Assembly: GCF_000956405.1 (NCBI RefSeq)
Contig: NZ_JYIV01000030.1
Location: forward strand, 248,001-312,000
Source of the DNA: Microbacterium oxydans
Lineage (GTDB): Bacteria; Actinomycetota; Actinomycetes; Actinomycetales; Microbacteriaceae
Direction of reading: 5' to 3'
Length of the DNA stretch: 64,000 bases
The position numbers were made by a program, and so were the translations under genes. Below are positions 46,995 to 55,472 of this stretch, piece after piece (position 1 is the stretch's first letter; each line of letters starts with the position of its first letter). The notes under the pieces were generated by a model that saw only the letters and a program-made list of their open reading frames with translations, had not been told where the DNA came from and made no database searches.

Positions 46995-48155
46995 TCAGGC
47001 TTCGTCGACGGCCTCTGCCTGGGACGCTGCCTGCGTGCGGCGCCGGCTCCGGCGCGCGCGACGGATGAGCCAGACCATCAGTACGACGGCCCCCGCGATC
47101 GCCAGCCAGGGGAGGATGAACCCGAGGGCGATCACCAGGGCGTTCAGCGACACGACGAGTCCGTTCCATCCGGCCATCAGGCCGTCGCCGAAGCCGGCGG
47201 GGTCTGCGGTCGTGGGGGCGGTCGCCTTCGTCAGCTGCACCTGAAGTGAGGACATCGCGACCTGGTCGTCGAGCGCGGCGAGCTGCTGTTCGTACGACTC
47301 GAGCTGCGCCTGACGGTCGGTGAGCGCCACTTCGGCCTCGATCAGCTCCGACACGCTGCCCGACTGCGACATCAATTGCGTGAGCCGCTCGACGGACGCC
47401 TTTGCGGAGTCGACCCTGGCCTGGAGATCGATCGCGACAGAGGTCACATCCTGCTTCGAGGAGGACGAGGACAGCACCTCGCCCGTGTCGTCGAGGGCGG
47501 CGATCATTTTCGGGAGATCGGCCGATGGCACGCGGATGCTGATCCAGCCGTACGCCGAGTCAGCGGGCGTCGGAGCAGGCTCGGACGAGCCGTCGACGGC
47601 GACGGACTTGCCGATCTCGGTGCTCTCGACGTAGCCGCCGTGCTTCTCGGCGAGGGCGGCGATCGAAGCTGCCGCTTCGGGGATGTTCTGGACCTGCACC
47701 GTGGCCTGCGCCGTGGCGATGATCTCGCGACCGCTGCCGGCGTCCGCCGCGCCGGGAAGCGCCGCCCCGTTCACATCGGAGCTCCGCGCACCATCCGGCA
47801 TGGACTCGGCGGTCAGACCCGTGAGCGGCTCGTCGGGCACGGAGGGTGCGGAGTCGGCGACCGAGCCATCGGACGTGCTCACACCGTCGGCCGTGATGGA
47901 GCTCGCTCCGCCGACTGCGCCGAGGATGGGCGGGGTCACGAGCACTCCGACCACGAAGGCTGCCGCGATGCCGCCTGCGGTGAGCCAGCCGCGGCGCCGG
48001 TCACGTGCCTTCACTGCGGTGCGTCGTGCAGGCGCCGGCACCGCGGCGATCTCGGCGAACACGGCATCCTCGATACGGGCGATCGTCTCGTCCGAGAGCT
48101 CGGGCAGGTCGTCCGCGTTCTCGGGCAGGTCGCTGCCGGTGGTCTGATCGTTCAT
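46995..48155 (-). CDS. DUF4349 membrane protein, possible anti-sigma partner
   Basis: 386 aa. The cytoplasmic N-terminus (about 1-55, LPELSDETIARIEDAVFAEI) precedes a membrane helix (about 57-79), a long extracytoplasmic DUF4349 region (from about 140: HGGYVESTEIG, ISIRVPSADLPKMIAALD, SKQDVTSVAIDLQARVDSAK, then coiled coil) and a C-terminal helix (about 340-366) with a basic tail. Its start overlaps the stop of an ECF sigma factor gene by 4 nt. That arrangement is usual for anti-sigma factors, so it may hold the sigma factor at the membrane and sense the envelope; no classical zinc anti-sigma motif is visible. Confidence 0.83.
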   Translation of the reverse strand: MNDQTTGSDLPENADDLPELSDETIARIEDAVFAEIAAVPAPARRTAVKARDRRRGWLTAGGIAAAFVVGVLVTPPILGAVGGASSITADGVSTSDGSVADSAPSVPDEPLTGLTAESMPDGARSSDVNGAALPGAADAGSGREIIATAQATVQVQNIPEAAASIAALAEKHGGYVESTEIGKSVAVDGSSEPAPTPADSAYGWISIRVPSADLPKMIAALDDTGEVLSSSSSKQDVTSVAIDLQARVDSAKASVERLTQLMSQSGSVSELIEAEVALTDRQAQLESYEQQLAALDDQVAMSSLQVQLTKATAPTTADPAGFGDGLMAGWNGLVVSLNALVIALGFILPWLAIAGAVVLMVWLIRRARRSRRRTQAASQAEAVDEA

Positions 48156-48712
48156 GCGTCCCTCGCTTCGGTCACGGCGCCCCGCAACTGCGTGCGCACT
48201 CGTGAGAGACGGTTCCGGACGACGGCGTGGGTCACGCCGAGCTCATCCGCAGCGGCCTGGTAGGCGTAGCCTTCCGAAGCGCAGAGGCGGAAGACCTCGC
48301 GATCCAGCTCGCTCAGCGTGCCCACCTCTCGGGCGATCCGCGCTGCGAGCTCCGCCGTGATGACCTGCTCCTCGACGCTCACCGTGTCGGGGAGCACCGC
48401 CTCGTCGACGGCCTCGGCGGTGTGCGCCTGGTCTCGTCGACGTTGCCGGAGTCGATTCGCCGCCTGGAAACGGCAGATCGTGGCAAGCCACGGAAGGATC
48501 GATTCGCCCTGGAGTTCGAGGCCGGGAAGCTTCCGCCAGGCGACGACGAACGTCTCCTGCGTCACATCCTCGGCATCCGCCGGCGAGGCGAGAATGCCTT
48601 GCGCGATCCAATACACGGGTCGCACGTGAGCCCGGTACAGATCGCGGAAGGCGCTCTCGTCGCCGGCCGCGGCCTGCGCCGCCCATCTCTGGTCATCTGT
48701 CTGCAGGGGCAT
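48152..48712 (-). CDS. ECF-type RNA polymerase sigma factor
   Basis: 186 aa. Region 2 (about 20-90, FRDLYRAHVRPVYWIAQGIL, DAEDVTQETFVVAWRKL) and region 4 (about 125-180, LSELDREVFRLCASEGYAYQAAADELG with the helix-turn-helix VTHAVVRNRLSRVRTQLR) are clear. Lacking regions 1 and 3, it is group 4. The stop overlaps the DUF4349 start (ATGA). Target promoters and inducing stress are unknown. Confidence 0.93.
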   Translation of the reverse strand: MPLQTDDQRWAAQAAAGDESAFRDLYRAHVRPVYWIAQGILASPADAEDVTQETFVVAWRKLPGLELQGESILPWLATICRFQAANRLRQRRRDQAHTAEAVDEAVLPDTVSVEEQVITAELAARIAREVGTLSELDREVFRLCASEGYAYQAAADELGVTHAVVRNRLSRVRTQLRGAVTEARDA

Positions 48713-48848
48713 CCTGGTTCCGTTCGGTGTCTCTCACGGGAGAGTGTCGATCGCCGCCCCATCGTCTCAGATCCCGCAGGGGCATCTCCTCGCTGTCTCG
48801 CGGATGACATTCGGACGACATCCGCTCCCGCTCGTCCCGTGCCTCGGG

Positions 48849-48854
48849 TAGCAT
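48849..48854 (+). promoter_or_regulatory. -10 box of the terC transcript
   Basis: TAGCAT lies 7 nt before the first riboswitch base (48862), placing transcription start at its 5' edge. The remaining 48713-48848 region back to the sigma factor gene shows no coding signal. Confidence 0.55.
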
Positions 48855-48860
48855 GGCCCG

Positions 48861-48962
48861 GGCGAGAGGGAGTATCCCGGAACCGCGCGTCCGTCATCAC
48901 GAGCACCGTCATCGTTGCTCCGGGCGCGCGACGCACATCCGTGCGGGGGAGAGACTTTCGAC
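48861..48962 (+). ncRNA. yybP-ykoY-type manganese riboswitch
   Basis: The conserved elements of this class occur in order: GGGAGTA (48868-48874), CCGTCATCAC (48891-48900) and GGAGAGACTTT (48948-48958). A closing helix pairs CGAGAG (48863-48868) with CTTTCG (48955-48960) with one G-U pair. It lies in the leader of a terC gene, the most frequent target of these Mn2+-sensing RNAs. The Mn2+ role is known for the family; assignment here rests on motif recognition by eye. Confidence 0.75.
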
Positions 48963-48999
48963 TCATTCCCGACCCCTCCGCGAAAGGTGCAGTGCGCCC

Positions 49000-50004
49000 T
49001 TGGAAATCCCTGTCTGGTTCGAGATCACCTCGATGGTCGTCCTCACGATCATCCTGATCGGCGACCTGCTCCTCATCCGGCTGCGGCCCCACATCCCCTC
49101 GACGAAGGAATCCACGCTCTGGGTGGTCTTCTACGTCGGCCTCGCCCTGCTCTTCGCGGTTCTCCTCGGCAACGTCGGAGGCTGGCAGAACGCGGGCGAC
49201 TTCATCACCGGTTGGGCGCTGGAGTACAGCCTCTCGATCGACAACCTGTTCGTGTTCGTGTTGATCATGGCGCAGTTCGCCGTGCCGAGACGTCTGCAGC
49301 AGCAGGTGCTCATGATCGGCATCATCATCGCGCTGGTGCTGCGCGGACTCTTCATCATGGCCGGCGTCGCGATCGTCGAGAACTTCTCGCCGATCTTCTA
49401 CATCTTCGGCGCCTTCCTCATCTGGACGGCGATCCGTCAGGCGATGCCGGAGGGCGACCACGAGGGGGAAGTGCAGCGCGAGAACTTCATCGTCCGCCTG
49501 CTGCGTCGTCGAGTCGACATCAGCGAGACCTACGACGGCTCGAAGATCCGCACCACGGTCGACGGCAAGCGGATGTGGACGCCCATGGTGATCGTCTTCA
49601 TCACGATCGGTGTGACCGACCTGATCTTCGCGATCGACTCGATCCCCGCCATCTTCGAGATCACCACGAACGGCTTCCTGGTCTTCGCGGCGAACATCTT
49701 CGCGCTCATGGGTCTGCGTCAGCTCTACTTCCTGCTCGGCGACCTGCTCGACCGTCTGCGGTACCTCCACTACGGCATCGCGGTCATCCTCGGCTTCATC
49801 GGCGTCAAGCTGATCCTGCACGCCCTGCACGTCAACGAGCTGCCGTTCATCAACGGGGGCGAGCACGTGGAATGGGTGCCGGACATCAGCAACATGGTCT
49901 CGCTCGGCGTGATCCTGGCCTCGATGACCATCGCCACGGTCGCGAGCCTCATCGCGTCCTCGCGCGAGAAGCGGGCGGCGCGGGCCACGACACCCGTGGA
50001 CTGA
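49000..50004 (+). CDS. TerC family membrane protein (probable Mn2+ exporter)
   Basis: 334 aa with about nine membrane helices. Acidic intramembrane residues in EYSLSIDNLFVFVLI and TDLIFAIDSIPAIFEIT are the TerC signature, thought to bind metal. The start is TTG 49000 (LEIPVWFEITSMVV), the family N-terminus, with AAAGG 12 nt upstream; no in-frame ATG or GTG fits better. The upstream riboswitch-like RNA suggests induction by manganese, consistent with TerC/Alx/MeeF proteins that export or meter Mn2+. Tellurite resistance is only the historical name. Confidence 0.9.
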   Translation: MEIPVWFEITSMVVLTIILIGDLLLIRLRPHIPSTKESTLWVVFYVGLALLFAVLLGNVGGWQNAGDFITGWALEYSLSIDNLFVFVLIMAQFAVPRRLQQQVLMIGIIIALVLRGLFIMAGVAIVENFSPIFYIFGAFLIWTAIRQAMPEGDHEGEVQRENFIVRLLRRRVDISETYDGSKIRTTVDGKRMWTPMVIVFITIGVTDLIFAIDSIPAIFEITTNGFLVFAANIFALMGLRQLYFLLGDLLDRLRYLHYGIAVILGFIGVKLILHALHVNELPFINGGEHVEWVPDISNMVSLGVILASMTIATVASLIASSREKRAARATTPVD

Positions 50005-50039
50005 CCCGGCTCGGGGGTCGCGCGACGTAGGGTGAGCAG

Positions 50040-50537
50040 ATGCACAGGCCGCGCCCCGTCACCCCCGCCGCGGGGCAGGAATCCGTCTGGGACTATCCGC
50101 GGCCACCGCGCGTCGAGGCAGTCACGGAGCGCATCACCATCCGGCTCGGCGGCGAGCTGATCGCCGACACCGAGGATGCCGTGCGCGTGCTGGAGACGAG
50201 CCACCCTCCTGTGTACTACGTTCCGGTCGCGGACTTCGTGCCCGGTGCCCTCGTCGAGGCCGCGGGGTCGTCGTTCTGCGAGTTCAAGGGCATGGCTCGG
50301 TACTTCGATGTGCGCGCACGGGACACGGTGCGCCGAGAGGCGGCCTGGAACTATCCCCAGCCGAATCCCGGGTTCGAAGCTCTGACCGACCGGGTCGCCG
50401 TATACGCGGGGCAGATGGACGAATGCACCGTCGGTGACGAGGTCGCCGTTCCGCAGCCCGGCGGCTTCTACGGCGGCTGGGTCACGTCACGCGTGGTCGG
50501 CCCCTTCAAGGGCGTTCCCGGTTCGCTGGGCTGGTGA
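50040..50537 (+). CDS. DUF427 domain protein
   Basis: 165 aa. A DUF427 beta-sandwich fills about 25-160: RITIRLGGELIADTEDAVRVLETSHPPVYYVP, CEFKGMARYFDV and the final YGGWVTSRVVGPFKG. Function is unknown for this widespread family. The ATG lies 6 nt after TAGGGT (50028-50033), indicating a leaderless message. It converges on the flavin monooxygenase gene with 20 nt between stops. Confidence 0.9.
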   Translation: MHRPRPVTPAAGQESVWDYPRPPRVEAVTERITIRLGGELIADTEDAVRVLETSHPPVYYVPVADFVPGALVEAAGSSFCEFKGMARYFDVRARDTVRREAAWNYPQPNPGFEALTDRVAVYAGQMDECTVGDEVAVPQPGGFYGGWVTSRVVGPFKGVPGSLGW

Positions 50538-50557
50538 CATCCGTCCGCGGGGGGCGG

Positions 50558-51871
50558 TCAGAACTGGCGGAGGTTCGCCTGCAGGCCGCCTTCCGCATAC
50601 TCGCGTCGGAGGATTCCGCGCCGACGGAGGACGGGGACGAGTTCGTCGAGCGTGCGGTGCAGGGTGACCGGATGGAAGTCGCCCCAGAGCAGCACTCCGT
50701 CGTTGCCCCATTCGCCGAGCTCTTCGATCAGATCGGCGAACTCCTCCGTTGTCCCGACGAACCCCGTACGGTCGGTGATCCTGCCGGCGCGGGCGAGAGC
50801 GGTGAGGTGGGCGCGCAGAGGGGCGTCCTCCGCGCGATCGCCGATCAGACGCTGGATGCTGCCACGGGAGACATGCGCTCCGAAGATCGAGAGGTCGAGC
50901 GGCTTGTCGAGGTCGAGGGAGGTCAGATCGGTCTCCAGGTCGCTCGACTGCTTTCGTGCGATCTGCACGAGGGCCGCCTCGTCGGGGCGCGCCGATGCGG
51001 CGACGATCCGATCGGCCTCTTCGGACGAGGTCGTGATCACGGGCTGGATGGCGAAGAGGATCTTGATGTCCTCCGGGCGTCTTCCCCTCGCGAGCGCGGC
51101 GTCATGGACCTTGGCGCGGTACTCCCGCACGGACTTCTCGTGCAACGGAGCAAGCGCGAGCTGCACGTCCGAGTTCGCGCCGGCGAAGCCGAGTCCGCGG
51201 CCGGAACCGCCTGGTGAGACGATCGCGGGGTCGCCGTCGGTGAAGGGCACGGCGTTCAGCGGACCGTCGAAGGCGTAATAGTCGCCGCGGTGTTCGACGG
51301 CTCGCAGCCGGCTGCCGTCCGCGAAGACGTCTGTCTCCCGGTCGGCGACGAGCGCACCGTCGTCCCAGCTGCGCCAGAGGTCGCGGATGCCGGAGAGCCA
51401 TTCCTCTGCGCGGTCGTATGCCTCGTCGTGTCCGAGCTGCGGTGCGTCGGAGAAATGCCGTGCGCTCCCGGTGTCGGTGACGACGTTGAGGCCCAGTCGG
51501 TGTCCGCTCAGGTGCTGCAGCGTCGCGAACTGCCGCGCGGCGGTGTAGGGGAGGTACGCAGCCGGGTTGACGGTGGGCACCACGCCGAGGTGCCTGGTCG
51601 CCTGGAAGAGGTACGGAGCGAGGAGCAGCGGGTCGTGCTTCGGTCCGCCGAAGGCGTGTCGGACGCGGAGGTCGATCGTCGACGGCGACCCCAGCGACGG
51701 CGCATCCTCGATGATGACGAGGTCGAACCCGGCCTGCTCGAGCGTTCGTGCGGCCTCCTGATAGACCTCAGGGCGAGTCCAGTCGTAGTCCCAGTCGAGC
51801 GCGGGGTAGCCCCATCCCTGTGGTCCGAAGCCGCGGGCGAGGAACCAGCCGAAGTGCTGAGGGCGGCTCAT
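50558..51871 (-). CDS. LLM-class FMN-dependent monooxygenase (NtaA/SnaA/DszA family)
   Basis: 437 aa, the length of the NtaA/DszA/DmoA group. A bacterial luciferase-like barrel opens GWFLARGFGPQGWG, with LEQAGFDLVIIEDAP, GVVPTVNPAAYLPYTAARQFATLQHLSGHRLGLN-type FMN site (about 95-130) and a C-terminal FVGTTEEFADLIEEL. It uses FMNH2 from a separate reductase. The ATG overlaps the stop of the sulfhydrylase gene (ATGA), pointing to organosulfur use: the oxygenase would free sulfite or a thiol that feeds the partner enzyme. Substrate unknown. Confidence 0.9.
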   Translation of the reverse strand: MSRPQHFGWFLARGFGPQGWGYPALDWDYDWTRPEVYQEAARTLEQAGFDLVIIEDAPSLGSPSTIDLRVRHAFGGPKHDPLLLAPYLFQATRHLGVVPTVNPAAYLPYTAARQFATLQHLSGHRLGLNVVTDTGSARHFSDAPQLGHDEAYDRAEEWLSGIRDLWRSWDDGALVADRETDVFADGSRLRAVEHRGDYYAFDGPLNAVPFTDGDPAIVSPGGSGRGLGFAGANSDVQLALAPLHEKSVREYRAKVHDAALARGRRPEDIKILFAIQPVITTSSEEADRIVAASARPDEAALVQIARKQSSDLETDLTSLDLDKPLDLSIFGAHVSRGSIQRLIGDRAEDAPLRAHLTALARAGRITDRTGFVGTTEEFADLIEELGEWGNDGVLLWGDFHPVTLHRTLDELVPVLRRRGILRREYAEGGLQANLRQF

Positions 51872-53163
51872 GCCACCGTCTCCCGCACGTTCTGCAGCAC
51901 CTGGGACAGGTCGGCGAGGAGGTCGTCGACGTCCTCGATGCCGATCGAGAGCCGCAGAGTCCCGGGCCGGACACCGAGCACCTCTCGCTCCTCCTCGGTG
52001 CGCTGGGCGTGACTGGTGGTACCGGGGTGCAGCACCAGAGAGCGCACGTCGCCGATGTGGGTCATGTGCGTGAACACCTGCACGTGCTCCACGAATCGGC
52101 GTGCCGCCGGAAGACCCCCGCGCAGCGTGAACGTGAAGATCGAACCGGAGCCGCCGTCGAGATAGCGCCTGCCGAGCTCATGATCCGGGTGCGAGGGGAG
52201 CCCGACGTAGTCCACGCTCTCGACCTCGGCGTGCTGTTCCAGCCACTGCGCGATCTGCAGCGCGTTTCTCGATTGCCTCTCCACACGCAGCCCCAGTGTC
52301 TCGACGCCCTGCCCGATCAGGAAGGCGTTCAGAGGTGAGGGGGAGGCGCCGAAGCGGGGAGCCACGGATTCCCGCGCGTACCCGATCCGTGCTCGTCCTC
52401 CGTGGCGCGCGAACACGCTGGGGGTGTCCCCGCGGCCGGGGAGCACGAGATGGGGAGCGTTGTGGCCCGCGAGGTCCGCATCGAAACGCCCATCGTCGAC
52501 GATCACACCCCCGAGGACCGATCCATGCCCGGCCAGGAACTTCGACGCGGAGTGCACCACGATGGCCGCGCCGTGCTCGATCGGCCGCAGCAGTGCCGGT
52601 GTCGCCAGCGTGTTGTCGACGACCAGCGGGATCGCGTACTCGTCGCCGATGCCGCTGACGGCGCGGATGTCGAGCACGTCGTTGCGGGCGTTCGCGATCG
52701 ACTCGGCGAACAGCACGCGCGTGTTCGGGCGGATCGCCGCACGCCAAGCCGCCGGGTCGGCGATGTCGTCGACGAAGGTGGTCTCGATGTCGAGCCGAGC
52801 GAGATTGTCGAGGAGGAGGCCCCGAGTGCCCTCGTAGATGTGCGTGGAGGACACGATGTGGTCGCCCGCACCCGCGACGGTGAGCAGCGCGGTGGCGACG
52901 GCGGCCTGCCCGCTGGCGACGAGAACGGCGTCCGCTCCGGATTCGAGCGCGGCGAGTTGGCGTTCCACGGCGCGAACCGTGGGGTTTCCGGTGCGGGTAT
53001 AGCCGAACCCCGTGCCGGTGCTGAAGTGGTCTGCCGCGTGGTCGAAGTCGTCGAACTCGAAGCCCGCCGTCAGGTAGATCGGCGTGGCGCGGGAAGCCGC
53101 CGTCTCCCTGCTTCTCGCCGCGTGGACTGCGCGGGTGGCGAAGCGGGCGGTGTCGACGGTCAT
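51868..53163 (-). CDS. O-acetylhomoserine/O-acetylserine sulfhydrylase
   Basis: 431 aa, Cys/Met metabolism PLP enzyme (MetY type). [22 protein letters not shown] and [12 protein letters not shown] bind cofactor phosphate; the PLP lysine is Lys208 in SASKFLAG. It makes homocysteine or cysteine from an acetylated precursor and sulfide. It is the first gene of the two-gene unit with the flavin monooxygenase, and is divergent from the leu leader with 92 nt between. Confidence 0.91.
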   Translation of the reverse strand: MTVDTARFATRAVHAARSRETAASRATPIYLTAGFEFDDFDHAADHFSTGTGFGYTRTGNPTVRAVERQLAALESGADAVLVASGQAAVATALLTVAGAGDHIVSSTHIYEGTRGLLLDNLARLDIETTFVDDIADPAAWRAAIRPNTRVLFAESIANARNDVLDIRAVSGIGDEYAIPLVVDNTLATPALLRPIEHGAAIVVHSASKFLAGHGSVLGGVIVDDGRFDADLAGHNAPHLVLPGRGDTPSVFARHGGRARIGYARESVAPRFGASPSPLNAFLIGQGVETLGLRVERQSRNALQIAQWLEQHAEVESVDYVGLPSHPDHELGRRYLDGGSGSIFTFTLRGGLPAARRFVEHVQVFTHMTHIGDVRSLVLHPGTTSHAQRTEEEREVLGVRPGTLRLSIGIEDVDDLLADLSQVLQNVRETVA

Positions 53164-53240
53164 GCGGTGCCTCTCGGTCGGCGCGCGTTACGCGCGGGTG
53201 TGATCAGAGTGTCACGTCGGGTCGAGGCACGCCCGAGCGG

Positions 53241-53249
53241 TGGTAATCT
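53241..53249 (+). promoter_or_regulatory. Extended -10 promoter of the leu leader
   Basis: TGG followed by TAATCT (53244-53249) forms an extended -10 box. The ATG of the leader peptide begins 6 nt later, at the expected transcription start. No convincing -35 is visible. Confidence 0.65.
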
Positions 53250-53255
53250 GACGTC

Positions 53256-53306
53256 ATGCGGACCGTGCTCCTTCTTCTTAGGCGCCGCGACGAGACCTCG
53301 TTCTGA
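53256..53306 (+). CDS. leuL: leu operon leader peptide (16 codons)
   Basis: The reading frame is [16 protein letters not shown] followed by TGA. Four consecutive leucine codons (53268-53279: CTC then three CTT) are remarkable because CTT is rare in this GC-rich sequence. The ORF ends 58 nt before leuC and begins at the predicted transcription start, so it is translated from a leaderless message. Ribosome stalling at the Leu codons when leucyl-tRNA is short would control leuCD expression. Confidence 0.82.
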   Translation: MRTVLLLLRRRDETSF

Positions 53307-53323
53307 GCCCCTCCTCGTCGCGG
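53285..53323 (+). promoter_or_regulatory. Candidate attenuator hairpin of leuCD
   Basis: CCGCGACGAG (53285-53294) pairs perfectly with CTCGTCGCGG (53314-53323), spanning the end of the leader ORF. A competing small helix ACGA/TCGT (53290-53293 with 53298-53301) uses the same 5' arm. No T-run follows, so the switch may act by Rho or on translation. Confidence 0.6.
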
Positions 53324-53364
53324 AGTCCATCGTGGGCCGAACCGCCAGCCACAGGAGACACGCC

Positions 53365-54807
53365 ATGACCACCACCGCCGGTGCGGATTCCGCACGCCCC
53401 AGAACGCTCGCTGAGAAGGTCTGGGACGACCATCTCGTCGTCAAGGGCGAGGACGGCCAGCCCGACCTCATCTACATCGACCTGCACCTCGTGCATGAGG
53501 TCACCAGCCCGCAGGCGTTCGACGGCCTCCGCAGCGAGGGGCGCCCGCTTCGCCGTCTCGACCTGACGATCGCGACCGAGGACCACAACACGCCCACGTG
53601 GGAGATCGACAAGCCGATCGCCGACCTGACCAGCCGCACGCAGATCGAGACCCTCCGGCGCAACGCGGCCGAGTTCGGTGTGCGTCTGCACTCGCTCGGC
53701 GATGCGGAGCAGGGGATCGTGCACGTCGTCGGTCCGCAGCTCGGACTGACCATGCCCGGGATCACCGTGGTCTGCGGCGACTCGCACACGTCGACCCACG
53801 GCGCGTTCGGGGCGATGGCGTTCGGCATCGGCACGAGCGAGGTCGAGCACGTCATGGCGACCCAGACCCTCCCGCTGAAGCCTTTCAAGACGATGGCGAT
53901 CAACGTCGAGGGCACTCTGCGCCCCGGCGTCACCGCGAAGGACATCATCCTCGCGGTGATCGCCAAGATCGGCACCGGCGGGGGACAGGGCTACGTGCTC
54001 GAGTACCGCGGCAGTGCGATCCGTGCGCTCTCGATGGAGGGCCGCATGACGATCTGCAACATGTCGATCGAGGCTGGCGCCCGAGCCGGGATGGTCGCGC
54101 CGGACGAGACCACCTTCGCGTACCTGGAGGGCCGTCCGCACGCGCCGAAGGGCCAGGACTGGGACGATGCGGTGGCCTACTGGCGCACACTGCCCACCGA
54201 GGAGGGCGCGACCTTCGACGCCGAGGTGTTCATCGACGCCGACGAGCTGGAGCCCTTCGTGACGTGGGGCACCAACCCGGGGCAGGGCAGCTCGCTGTCC
54301 TCGGCAGTCCCGAACCCCGCGGAGATCGCCGACCCGAATGAGCGCGCGGCAGCGGAACGAGCCTTGGAGTACATGGACCTGACGCCGGGCACACCCCTCA
54401 AGGAGGTGCCGGTCGACGCCGTGTTCATGGGCTCGTGCACCAACAGCCGCATCGAGGACCTCCGTGCGTTCGCCTCCATCATCCAGGGCAAGAAGAAGGC
54501 CGACGGCGTGCGGGTGATGGTCGTCCCGGGCTCCGCCAGGGTGCGGCTGGAGGCAGAGGCCGAGGGCCTTGATCAGGTCATCAAGGACTTCGGGGCGGAA
54601 TGGCGGTTCGCCGGCTGCTCGATGTGCCTGGGCATGAACCCGGATCAGCTGGCGCCGGGCGAGCGCTGCGCATCGACCTCGAACCGCAACTTCGAGGGTC
54701 GACAGGGCAAGGGAGGACGAACACACCTGGTGTCGCCTCTCGTCGCGGCTGCGACTGCGATCCGCGGCACACTGTCCAGCCCGAGCGACCTGACGGAAGG
54801 GTTCTGA
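53365..54807 (+). CDS. leuC: 3-isopropylmalate dehydratase, large subunit
   Basis: 480 aa, aconitase family. Isomerises 2- to 3-isopropylmalate with LeuD. The [4Fe-4S] cysteines are Cys358 (MGSCTNSR) and Cys418/Cys421 (CSMCLG). ATEDHNTPT and [20 protein letters not shown] are family signatures. ATG 53365 follows AGGAG (53353-53357) by 7 nt; the long upstream open frame runs through the leader and the divergent gene. leuD follows after 3 nt. Confidence 0.97.
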   Translation: MTTTAGADSARPRTLAEKVWDDHLVVKGEDGQPDLIYIDLHLVHEVTSPQAFDGLRSEGRPLRRLDLTIATEDHNTPTWEIDKPIADLTSRTQIETLRRNAAEFGVRLHSLGDAEQGIVHVVGPQLGLTMPGITVVCGDSHTSTHGAFGAMAFGIGTSEVEHVMATQTLPLKPFKTMAINVEGTLRPGVTAKDIILAVIAKIGTGGGQGYVLEYRGSAIRALSMEGRMTICNMSIEAGARAGMVAPDETTFAYLEGRPHAPKGQDWDDAVAYWRTLPTEEGATFDAEVFIDADELEPFVTWGTNPGQGSSLSSAVPNPAEIADPNERAAAERALEYMDLTPGTPLKEVPVDAVFMGSCTNSRIEDLRAFASIIQGKKKADGVRVMVVPGSARVRLEAEAEGLDQVIKDFGAEWRFAGCSMCLGMNPDQLAPGERCASTSNRNFEGRQGKGGRTHLVSPLVAAATAIRGTLSSPSDLTEGF

Positions 54808-54810
54808 CCC

Positions 54811-55407
54811 ATGGAGAAGTTCACCACCCACACCGGTATCGCCGCTCCGCTGAAGCGCTCGAACGTCGACACCGACCAGATCATCCCTGCCGTGTTCTTG
54901 AAGCGCGTCACGAAGACCGGTTTCGAGGACGCGCTGTTCCACGGCTGGCGACAGGACCCCGACTTCGTGCTCAACCAGCCGTCTTTCCAGGGTGCTTCCG
55001 TGCTCGTCGCCGGTCCCGATTTCGGCACCGGCTCCAGCCGTGAGCACGCCGTGTGGGCGCTGCGCGACTTCGGTTTCAAGGTCGTGCTCAGCCCGCGCTT
55101 CGCCGACATCTTCCGTGGCAACGCGGGCAAGCAGGGTCTGCTCGCCGCGACGATCTCGGAAGAGGATCTCGAGCGGTTCTGGGCCGAGATCGACCGGAAT
55201 CCCGGCGCGCAGATGACCGTCGACCTCGAGGCGCGCACCGCGTCGATCGGCGACGTCCAGGCCGAGGTCGGGATCGACGATTACACTAGATGGCGGCTCC
55301 TCGAAGGGCTCGATGACATCGGGCTCACGCTGCGCAACGAAGACAAGATCGCGCAGTTCGAGGCCCGTCGCGAGTCGTGGCGGCCCCGAACCCTTCCCGT
55401 TCAGTAG
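54811..55407 (+). CDS. leuD: 3-isopropylmalate dehydratase, small subunit
   Basis: 198 aa swivel-domain partner of Leu[22 protein letters not shown] and [23 protein letters not shown] are characteristic substrate-binding segments. It starts 3 nt after the leuC stop; murA begins 65 nt downstream. Confidence 0.97.
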   Translation: MEKFTTHTGIAAPLKRSNVDTDQIIPAVFLKRVTKTGFEDALFHGWRQDPDFVLNQPSFQGASVLVAGPDFGTGSSREHAVWALRDFGFKVVLSPRFADIFRGNAGKQGLLAATISEEDLERFWAEIDRNPGAQMTVDLEARTASIGDVQAEVGIDDYTRWRLLEGLDDIGLTLRNEDKIAQFEARRESWRPRTLPVQ

Positions 55408-55472
55408 ACGGTGGGGGCGGGGGAGCCAGGGGCAACCCGCCCCCGAAATCCGTAGATGAAGTGAGGCTCCGA

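Noticed and set aside
53164..53240. SAM riboswitch or T-box for the sulfhydrylase or leu genes
   Set aside because: The divergent gap is too short and shows none of the conserved elements; the leader peptide explains the leu side.
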